A stretch of 22,373 bases of DNA from Magnaporthiopsis rhizophila (taxonomy: Eukaryota; Ascomycota; Sordariomycetes; Magnaporthales; Magnaporthaceae): contig PYSS01000224.1 in the NCBI GenBank assembly GCA_003049465.1, forward strand, positions 7,193 to 29,565, given 5' to 3'. Of this stretch, positions 1-6,018 are shown piece after piece. Position numbers and translations under genes: made by a program. Every line of letters begins with the position of its first letter. The first letter of the stretch is position 1. The notes under the pieces are model-generated. The model saw only the letters and a program-made list of their open reading frames with translations, had not been told where the DNA came from and searched no databases.

Positions 1-619
1 TTTTGCATTCCTTTATTCCAGCTTTCCAACTTTTATAATCGGAAATTTCTTTTTGGTGTTTAAACTGTTCGGGCCACCTGCCCGGGTGGTTTATTTTTTA
101 ATTTTGATCCCGTTTTTATTAATCTGTATCACTCGTTTGGCCCCTAAGCTTTTAAGGGCTTTTTTGACCCTAATGCGGATTATAATATTCCTGCTTTTTT
201 TATCATTTGGCTTTTCTGTTTCGTTTGCCGAACGGGGTGTTTTTTTTACCTGCCAGGCACTTTTTGTAATTTGCAGTTATTAATATGCCCTATTTTTTTA
301 ACCTTTCCGCAGATACAGTACTATTTCGGTGCTGGTATATGGTTAAATTTTGTATAATAGAATTTGAAATTTTTATAACATAATCCTTTTGCTAATAGGG
401 TATGTAAGTTCCTTTTGTTTTTAAGTTTTGGTTTGTGCAGGCCTTTCTTTTAGATGTATTTGGGGTTTCATGCGATATAGGAAAATAAAGCCGGTTTATC
501 GGCCTTTTATCACGCTTTTCGGTTTGCCTGCGCCAGGTACAAGCCTGGATTTTTTTTAGGGCGTAATTTTTTGGGCGGTTAGTATTTTAGCCCAAATAGG
601 TTTGCCGTAACCAATATGC
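1..619. other. Unassigned decayed DNA left of the first LINE
   Basis: I see no recognisable gene here. Short open stretches exist on the plus strand, but they are T-rich and hydrophobic, as expected for the antisense of an A-rich, mutated minus-strand element. Because the minus-strand LINE ORF2 reads toward this end, the stretch is probably its downstream coding remainder or 3' untranslated region. I looked for an RNase H motif, a zinc knuckle and an A-rich 3' tail on the minus strand and could not support any of them. Base composition is somewhat richer in G and C than the gypsy interior. Confidence 0.4.
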
Positions 620-1304
620 CTGGGCTAATTAAATTCAGATTCGGGGCTAATTTTGGTGGAAAATTATTATACAGCCTTAATAATTTTAACGGTATTTCCG
701 TTAAGTGCTTAAATTTATATATAACTGGGTGTTTTGCTGGACGTATATATAACTTTTTGGCTGCCCTGGTTAGCTTTTTGCCCTATATTTTCTGGGGGGA
801 GAACCGGCTGCCCAATATCGCAAAGCTTTGGGTAATATCCTTTAAACCGGTATAAATGTTTTAAAAACCGGCCCGGTTGCTTTTTCTAATATTTTAAATT
901 TTGTTACGGCTTTATAATTTTGGTGCTTTTAAAATAAGGGCTAGATTTTATATATAAATATAAGAACCACCCCAAATTTGAACTATGCCCTGGCTGTATC
1001 CGGTTAAAGCTTTTTATATATTGCGTTTATCCGGGCCGTAAATGCTATTATTGCCTGGGTTTTTACGATTCTTGCAGTTATATTTGCTGGGAAGCTAATT
1101 TTTTTTTTTGTGGCTTTAAATATAACCCCGAGCTATATTATTTGGGGGCTGGTTGCTGTTTTGCTTATTAGAAGGTGTAAGTCTCTGACAAGTTCTAAAA
1201 TTATCCTTTTTTTTTAAGTTTTTGCTGTTTGGTGGGGTATGTAACAGTTTTGTTTTGTTTGGGTCCAGCTGCAGTTTCGTTTTGCGGAGGTTTTTATTTA
1301 ATAG
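620..1304 (-). pseudogene. LINE-1st copy ORF2, C-terminal part (after the RT active site), broken
   Basis: Read on the minus strand, this continues the LINE reverse transcriptase that is interrupted by the gypsy element. The clearest marker is the block that follows the RT palm in Jockey/Tad/I-like LINEs, usually of the form xRWLGVxF. Here it reads IIxLGVIF at 1118-1150, with the Trp codon turned into TAG. Further on, at about 740-900, a stretch resembles the post-RT region of these elements (a long basic helix, then an Ala-rich stretch and a Gly-x-Pro-Pro-like motif). When one copy of the 5-bp target site is removed, the frame continues from the piece at 6019. Stops are mostly TAA and TAG at former Gln and Trp codons. 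The overall assignment is reasonable; the left limit is uncertain. Confidence 0.55.
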
Positions 1305-1309
1305 TTACG
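1305..1309. repeat. Target-site duplication TTACG, left copy
   Basis: TTACG sits immediately outside the left LTR terminus (TGTTAC) and is repeated exactly at 6014-6018 outside the right LTR terminus (GTAACA). A perfect 5-bp duplication is what Ty3/gypsy integrases make, and it shows that both LTRs belong to one insertion event. Confidence 0.93.
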
Positions 1310-1823
1310 TGTTACAATCACAGGCCTTCTGCTCCTAGGCTAGGGCACCTAGGGGCGGTGTTAAGCAATACTGGTCTTGCAAGGTTGCCTTGCACATGAT
1401 CTGGGGTCTGGTAAGAATGTTGTTTGTTATTGCTTGCCCAAAGGGATGCTTTGGAGCTAATTTAAATTAACTGATACCGAAACCTTAGTTAAAATTACCT
1501 GAATACCGGGGAAACCCTTCCCTTTTTATAATCGGGCAATTTTCCCTTATTTTTTTGGATCTGTTGCTTTGCTATAGATTTATAGATCCGTCCTGGATCT
1601 GTTGCTTTGCTATAGATTTATAGATCCGTCCTGGATCTGTTGCTTTGTTATAGATCCACAGATCCGTTCTAAATCTGTTATTTTGTTATAGATCCATAAA
1701 TCCATTTTGTTTGGTCATACGACCCTGGGTTACGTGATTTTTGCCTTTTGTATCTGTAGGGTAAAGGTGTATTATTAGGGCCTTTTCCCGCCTTTTTATT
1801 CCGGTTTTGGCATGATTATAACA
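1310..1823 (-). repeat. Gypsy copy 1, 3' LTR (514 bp)
   Basis: It aligns along its full length with 5537-6013. Differences are nearly all C/T or G/A transitions, plus one extra unit of a 38-bp tandem repeat. In plus coordinates the outer end (1310-1500) is well preserved and the inner end (about 1740-1823) is more AT-mutated. Termini are TGTTAC at 1310 and ATAACA at 1823; the latter was GTAACA, as preserved in the other LTR. Confidence 0.93.
1557..1708. repeat. 38-bp tandem repeat, four units, in the 3' LTR
   Basis: Units start at 1557, 1595, 1633 and 1671, each 38 bp. The first two are identical. The third and fourth differ by transitions only, apart from minor changes. A unit opens with GGATCTGT; in the unmutated form it closes near ACAGATCC, its reverse complement, so each unit can fold on itself. 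The other LTR has three units (5785-5898). Confidence 0.9.
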
Positions 1824-1839
1824 CCAGGTTTTCCTTTTT
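1824..1839 (-). other. Putative polypurine tract next to the 3' LTR
   Basis: Directly inside the left LTR the minus strand is purine-rich (AAAAAGGAAAACC, ending TGG at the LTR border). In the minus-sense orientation this is where the plus-strand primer of reverse transcription should sit. No purine tract of similar quality lies inside the other LTR, which supports the orientation. A clear tRNA primer-binding site was not found next to 5537. Confidence 0.4.
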
Positions 1840-2271
1840 AGGCCTAATCCCTTAAGCTATATTTTTTATTTTTTTTTGTCCATTAGTAAATATTTTTTTC
1901 CCTTACCTTATTTACCCTTTTCTCTGACAAAATGTTTGGTCAGGTGCAGAAATGTCCTTTTGCAAAAAAAACCTTTCGTTATAAAAACCCCCTTTTTATC
2001 GTTTTTTTTATACTTCTCCCTTATATTTTTTTGTTGATATTATCACAAAATTTTTAAGTATAAAAAATGTTTTGTTTTTTTTCAGAACTTGTTTTGGTGT
2101 ATAAAATATTTTTGCATTAATCGTTTTGGATGCGATATTTTTGGCCCGTTTTTTAACAAATTTGGGAATATTATAATGTAATATAATAAATTAAAGGCTA
2201 AACTGGTAAGGGTGGAGGAAAAGGTTTTTCGCTTTTGCAAACAAAAATAAATATGGCTAAATAAAATAATG

Positions 2272-2287
2272 CGCACCGTGCGGTGCG
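2272..2287. other. GC-rich hairpin, 7-bp arms
   Basis: CGCACCG, a two-base loop TG, then CGGTGCG: a perfect inverted repeat made almost only of G and C inside a very AT-rich region. It lies in the 3' untranslated part of the gypsy element. It could be a transcript structure or chance; no function can be assigned. Confidence 0.5.
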
Positions 2288-2489
2288 ATATTAATAATAT
2301 AAAGGGGTTAAAGCGAATTAAATATAAGAAGGCTGCCCGGGCAACCGTACCGGCCCCTGCAAAACCTTTTTCTGCTATTGTTAACTTTTTTTTTATTTTT
2401 TGGCTGAAACAGGCTCGGGATTAATCCAAACCTCGATTTATTCGCCCTTTTTCACCAAATAAATTAACAGGCTTTTAATAGTTTCCTCA

Positions 2490-2561
2490 AATTGCATAGC
2501 GCAATAGTAACATATTTGTTCTTTTAAACGAAAGGTTTTGGGTTCGATTTTTGATATAACC
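2490..2561 (+). pseudogene. tRNA-Lys(UUU)-like relic
   Basis: From TAGC at 2497 the sequence follows canonical tRNA spacing: an A-box-like TAGCGCAATAGT, an anticodon loop CTTTTAA (anticodon TTT) at 2521-2527, AGG in the variable region, and TTCGA of the T-loop at 2543-2547, all at the expected distances for tRNA positions 8, 32-38 and 54-58. The T-stem can pair if G-U pairs are allowed. The acceptor arm does not pair (first seven bases against 2555-2561), and the D and anticodon stems contain mismatches. It is therefore a decayed tRNA or tRNA-derived fragment, or a coincidence within gypsy sequence. Several differences from a normal tRNA are G-to-A or C-to-T. Confidence 0.35.
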
Positions 2562-2589
2562 TAATTAATTAAACAAAAAAGTTCCTGCC

Positions 2590-3990
2590 CTCTAGCTCGA
2601 TTAGCGCATTTTTTTTGCTAACTCCTTTATAATTACTTTTGCCGATACTCCTGTAAAACTTTTTGGCAATTCGCAAAATTCGTTTTTTTTTCCCATATAT
2701 TATATTTATGCCCATACCCTACCTCTTTAACCAAATACCACTGCTTGCGGTAATATACCTTATTATTAAGAACTTTTTTAATTTCCTATTTTTCATTTGG
2801 GTTAATTTCCACTAATTTTATACCTTTCGAACTAATTGGTGCTACTTTTAGCGGGAAAATATAAAAAACAGGGTGGATTTTTATAATTAATTATAGCTAA
2901 AATTTGTAATTAATTATCGAAATTACTTTTTTAATTTTAAATGGTCCGAATTTTTTGTAATCCAGCTTATTATTTAACCGTTTTATTTTAATATTGCAGC
3001 GTAAAAGATAAATATTATTCCTTTTTTTAAAAATCGGTTTTTCGAACCTTTTTTTATTTGTTCAGGTAAATATATGTTTCCGAAACTTTTTAGGCTTTTT
3101 TTTGCAAATCTTTATATAATTTAATTATTTTAATAACCAATATTTTTATTGCTTTAGGTTTTTTGTACACCGTAAATATAAACCTATAATTTGCAAAAAA
3201 ACGAAATAATTTCTGTATTTTTGTATACCGAATTATTATAAGCAAATTAGGCTATAAAAAATAATTATACCCAGTTATCTTATTTATAATTAATATAATA
3301 ATATAAATATTATTTTATAATTTGGTTTATTTATTTTATTTATCCATTTGTTTCGGGATAAGACATTATTAATAATGCATATTTTGCTTCGAATTTAGCT
3401 ATTAAAATCCTCCAAAATTTGCTGGTAAATAGTTTGTTTTGATCTGTAATTAATTTATCGGGTGTTGCATATTTGGCAATCACGTTTTTGATAAAAATAT
3501 ATGCTAATTTTGCAGCATTGCTGCTTTTTTTATAAAGCAGAAATAAAGCATACTTAATAAACCTATCTATTATTACTAAAATATTATTATATTGGATATT
3601 TGTTAAGGGCTTTTTTATGTTAAAAAGCTTAATTATAAGATTTATCGTAATTTTTTGCCATATTTTTCGATTTTTGAACCTTTTCGGATCGTTAAGCCAT
3701 ATTTCAAATAATAACTATGCTGATACTTTATAAATATAAGTATAAACCCCTCGGTAGGGCATTGTGCTTTAATTTTGGAGCATAATATACGTTTTTCCCA
3801 TTTTTGCCGTTATATTATAATACCCCCCTGGGTTTGTTAGGGCTTGCTTTTGTAAATACCCAAAACCCACCCAGTTTAAAATCTTTTTCTGATCCTTTGC
3901 TTAAATGCATTTGCCTAAATGGTTTTTGGTTAACCTTAGCATTAATATTAAGGCTTTTTTTGCTGGATATGTTTGGCATTTTCTTTAAAT
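2590..3990 (-). pseudogene. Gypsy copy 1 integrase with GPF-type module and chromodomain, broken
   Basis: Integrases of this family insert the cDNA; the C-terminal chromodomain of chromoviruses targets marked chromatin. On the minus strand, in order: a degraded N-terminal part (about 3700-3990); the catalytic core, with a readable block ITDQNKLFTSKFW (about 3420-3460), the usual second Asp region; then YPETNG (about 3350), where the following catalytic Glu codon has become AAA; a GPF motif near 2940-2955; the block KIHPVFYI (about 2850-2885) typical of the integrase C-terminus; and a chromodomain at about 2600-2790 with WYLVK, a Gly-Tyr pair and an xxWE-like end, then NFANCQKVLQEY. The first catalytic Asp is read as Asn. 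Many stops are TAA at former Gln codons. The same core recurs in plus sense at 16233-16740, which confirms the family. Confidence in identity is high; the protein is dead. Confidence 0.85.
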
Positions 3991-4719
3991 AAATAATTCC
4001 CTAAAAATAACAAAAGTTTATTAAAAAGCACGCCGCTTTTCCTGCAAAGCTTTAGTAATATTTTTATCAGGTGTAACAGCCGCCTTCGGCATTTTTTGCT
4101 CGGCTAACTCCAAAAGCTTGGTTATTATAAGCGCCCTGTTCGATTTATACCGTTATTTTGAGCCATTATTTTCAGGTTTTCCGGGTTTTTCCATTTTTTT
4201 ATCCTTATGTTTATCGTAATTAAACCTTAACTAATCAATTTGCCGGGTGACGGCAACCTTTTATTAAGGGTACCAGCCGGTTCCGTCCTTATCCGATTTG
4301 TGTATAAAATAACCGTTATTAAAACAGTATATTTAACTATACAAGGCTTCGAAATACAGGGTTTTTTTCTGGTCTATATATTAAATAATTGCAAATGATT
4401 GCTATTTTTAAAACCAATCCTTTTTATTATATCCCTGTTATCCGTATTTGAAACAGTTTCCATTTTTGGCATTTTACTATTTGATATATTTCTGTTTTTT
4501 ATGCTATTTTGTTATTATTAGGGGTATATAACCCTTGCAAATAAATTTATAAATCCTGAATATGTTCCATATATAATAGGTTATTATTATTTGGCTTTTT
4601 TCTGGTTTGTTTTGTTATTTTATCGCATTAGCTGGGATTACTGGACCTTTTTTTCCAAGCATTATTTATATAACCTATTATTAATACAAATGCCCTTAAT
4701 AATAAAATTAACAAAATCT
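3991..4719 (-). other. Gypsy copy 1, gag-integrase interval without recognisable RT
   Basis: This is where protease, reverse transcriptase and RNase H should be. I read all three minus frames and found no YxDD-like block, no RT finger motifs and no RNase H block. At about 4000-4330 the minus strand has a fairly open, charged stretch (rich in Lys, Glu, Pro and Gly) that I cannot assign; it may be the gag tail or a linker. The interval is too short (about 730 bp) to hold RT plus RNase H. Confidence 0.5.
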
Positions 4720-5125
4720 TTGGGCTTATTTTTTTTAACCAATTCGTTTTTTACATCATTTTTTAATCCCTAATAAAATTGAAATATTTTGGTATTTTCC
4801 GTCCAATTAAATTTATTAACAAATTATTGGAATTTAGCGGTATAAATGGATATTAATCCTTTTTAATATAATTAAAATAGCTTTTTTTTTGGCCATTTAT
4901 TTTGTATCCACCTGCGCAAACATTTTGGCAACTTTTTTGCTAAACTTATCGAAATCCGCAAATACCAATTTGGTAAATTTGCTAAATTTGGTTTTTTTTT
5001 AAAATAATTGGCCCATACGGGCTCGAACTAATTTTTAATTTTGCTATTAAAACGGATACCAGTATAGGCTATTTTCTTGTAATTATTTTGGAAACTATCC
5101 TGGTAAACTTTAAAATAGCTTTTGC

Positions 5126-5237
5126 TTTCGCGGGACTGGACCAAGGCAGTACCCGTTACACCAAAGCAAAAGGGAACGTTGTCATATCCAAGGGCTACGA
5201 CGTGCTTGGTCCTTATATAAGGGATGGTACCGTGACA
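5126..5237. mobile_element. 112-bp unmutated insert in gag, flanked by TTTGC duplication
   Basis: The insert has roughly balanced base composition with intact CpG and CpA sites, while the surrounding gag is strongly AT-mutated. TTTGC occurs on both sides (5121-5125 and 5238-5242), and removing one copy plus the insert restores a continuous gag reading (Lys-Cys-Lys then Ser-Tyr-Phe). The ends are weakly inverted: TGTCACGG on the minus strand against TTTCGCGG on the plus strand, 6 of 8 matching. It contains the perfect 12-bp palindrome CCTTATATAAGG and an inverted pair GGACCAAG/CTTGGTCC. It encodes nothing I recognise, though it is open in both senses. Possibilities are a very small non-autonomous DNA element (MITE-like), captured filler DNA, or an assembly chimera, since a contig join is 44 bp away. 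Confidence 0.5.
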
Positions 5238-5324
5238 TTTGCACTTCGTAAAAAAGGTTTTAAATTTGCCCTTTTTCCTANTTTGCACTTCGTAAAAAAG
5301 GTTTTAAATTTGCCCTTTTTCCTA
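5238..5324. repeat. Exact 43-bp duplication around a single N (contig join)
   Basis: 5238-5280 and 5282-5324 are identical and separated by the only ambiguous base in the window (N at 5281). The simplest reading is that two contig ends overlapped by 43 bp and were joined with one N instead of being merged. If so, 44 bp here are artificial. Confidence 0.85.
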
Positions 5325-5460
5325 TTATATTTGTTCGAAATGGGGAATTTATAAATTGGAGCCGTTTTGAGCGCTTTTTTAAATTCCTCGAACTTTTTGA
5401 TAAAGATTTTTAAGGCTATAGCAAAATTATTATCATTGTAACCATCGATAATAATAATTT

Positions 5461-5536
5461 CGATTTTTTTGGCTGCAATTGATATAATTATTTACTATTT
5501 ATACCTTCGGTAAATGCTAAACAGGATCAGTTAAAA
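5461..5536 (-). other. Gypsy copy 1 leader between 5' LTR and gag
   Basis: In sense orientation this is the short leader after the 5' LTR. No TGG-starting primer-binding site complementary to a tRNA 3' end is apparent; the first bases after the LTR read TTTTAACTGATCC on the minus strand. Mutation may have erased it, or the family may prime in another way. Confidence 0.3.
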
Positions 5537-5784
5537 TGTTACAATTACAGGTTTTTTGCTCCTAGGGTAGGGCATTTAAAGGCGGTGTTAAACAGTACTG
5601 GTTTTATAAGATCGCCTTGCACGTAATCTGGGGTTTGGTAAAAATATTATTTATTATTATTTACCCAAAGGAATATTTTGAAACTAACTTAAATTAATTA
5701 ATACCAAAGCCTTAATTAAAACTATCTAAATACCGGAGAAACCTTTCCCTTTTTATAATCGGGCAACCTCCCCTTATTCCTTTT

Positions 5785-5898
5785 AAATCTATTACTTTGC
5801 CATAGATCCACAGATCCGTCCTGGATCTGTTATTTTGTTACAAATCCATAAATCCGTTCTGGATTTATTGCTTTATTACAAATCCACAGATCCATCCT
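5785..5898. repeat. 38-bp tandem repeat, three units, in the 5' LTR
   Basis: Units start at 5785, 5823 and 5861. They match the four units at 1557-1708, differing mainly by transitions. The difference of one unit accounts for the LTR length difference (514 against 477 bp, within one base). Confidence 0.88.
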
Positions 5899-5904
5899 GT
5901 TTGG

Positions 5905-5927
5905 TCACGTAACCCTGGGTTACGTGA
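5905..5927. promoter_or_regulatory. 23-bp palindrome in the LTR, TCACGTAACCC core arms
   Basis: TCACGTAACCC, one central T, then GGGTTACGTGA: perfect 11-bp arms. The counterpart in the other LTR (1715-1737) keeps the right arm intact while the left arm is altered. TTACGTGA resembles binding sites of bZIP transcription factors, so a role as an LTR regulatory element is possible, but this is inference. Confidence 0.5.
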
Positions 5928-6013
5928 TTTTTGCCTTCCGTATCTGCGGGGTAAAGGTGCACTACTGGGGCCTTTCCCCGCCTTTCTGTCCCGGCCTTGG
6001 CATGGTCGTAACA

Positions 6014-6018
6014 TTACG
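6014..6018. repeat. Target-site duplication TTACG, right copy
   Basis: It directly follows GTAACA, the right terminus of the gypsy LTR, and equals 1305-1309. It marks the right edge of the insertion in LINE ORF2. Confidence 0.93.

Larger units (their letters stand above)
1840..2589 (-). other. Gypsy copy 1, region between chromodomain and 3' LTR
   Basis: No confident domain is seen. In minus sense the region follows the chromodomain, so it should be the end of pol plus the 3' untranslated part. It holds two structures listed separately: a GC-rich hairpin (2272-2287) and a tRNA-Lys-like relic on the plus strand (2490-2561). A small open frame at 2082-2276 on the minus strand resembles nothing I know and is probably a chance opening. 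Confidence 0.4.
4720..5460 (-). pseudogene. Gypsy copy 1 gag (capsid-type) relic
   Basis: Gag builds the intracellular particle. On the minus strand, reading from 5460, the blocks follow the Ty3/gypsy retrotransposon Gag order: GKFKTFFTKCK, then YFKVYQDSFQNN, then a stretch ending FEPVWANYF, and finally blocks resembling the conserved Gln-Lys-Gly, Tyr-x-x-x-Phe and Phe-Tyr-x-Gly-Leu-Lys signatures near 4750-4870. The gene is interrupted after TKCK by the 112-bp insert at 5126-5237, which adds 39 codons including the target duplication and so keeps frame. The single N and 43-bp duplication at 5238-5324 also fall here. No zinc knuckle was seen downstream. Multiple stops, mostly TAA, break the frame toward the C-terminus. 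Confidence 0.65.
1310..6013 (-). mobile_element. Ty3/gypsy chromovirus-type LTR retrotransposon, copy 1, RIP-decayed and lacking a visible RT
   Basis: This is a complete insertion bounded by two LTRs that begin TGTTAC and end ATAACA or GTAACA, flanked by the perfect 5-bp duplication TTACG. Sense is minus: the gag relic lies near 4720-5460 and the integrase with chromodomain near 2590-3990, so the right LTR is the 5' LTR. The total is 4704 bp, short for a gypsy element (usually 5.5 to 8 kb). I find no reverse transcriptase or RNase H between gag and integrase, where only about 730 bp remain. The element lies inside a LINE ORF2 of the same strand. Internal coding frames are full of TAA and TAG stops. 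A related, more decayed copy in opposite orientation begins at 15291. It also carries a 112-bp insert and a one-base assembly gap, so the genomic length is uncertain by about 44 bp. Confidence 0.9.
5537..6013 (-). repeat. Gypsy copy 1, 5' LTR (477 bp)
   Basis: It matches 1310-1823 over its full length, starting TGTTAC and ending GTAACA. It is shorter by 37 bp, essentially one missing 38-bp tandem unit. Its outer half (about 5765-6013) is GC-richer and better preserved than the corresponding part of the other LTR, and its inner half (5537-5700) is more mutated. In minus sense it should carry the promoter; no individual promoter box can be proved. Confidence 0.93.

Noticed and set aside
53..283. 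Plus-strand 76-codon hydrophobic open frame resembling a small membrane protein
   Set aside because: It is T-rich and Phe/Leu/Ile-rich, as is any antisense of A-rich mutated DNA in this window; no coding context or homology was recognised. The same applies to the frames at 7055-7351, 7579-7866, 18154-18348, 18658-18849, 19232-19465, 20835-21068 and 21261-21476.
1557..1708. Possible CRISPR array from regularly spaced repeats
   Set aside because: The repeats are directly adjacent without unique spacers, lie in an LTR, and the element is eukaryotic.
5126..5237. tRNA-derived SINE reading of the 112-bp insert (GGTCCAGTCC as a B box)
   Set aside because: The B-box match is one base short, no credible A box lies at the right distance, and no A-rich tail is present.
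5028..5354. Overlapping open frames on both strands over the 112-bp insert, possibly a small gene
   Set aside because: Openness comes from the short unmutated insert and the artificial 43-bp duplication with N; the minus frame is gag sequence on both sides of the insert.
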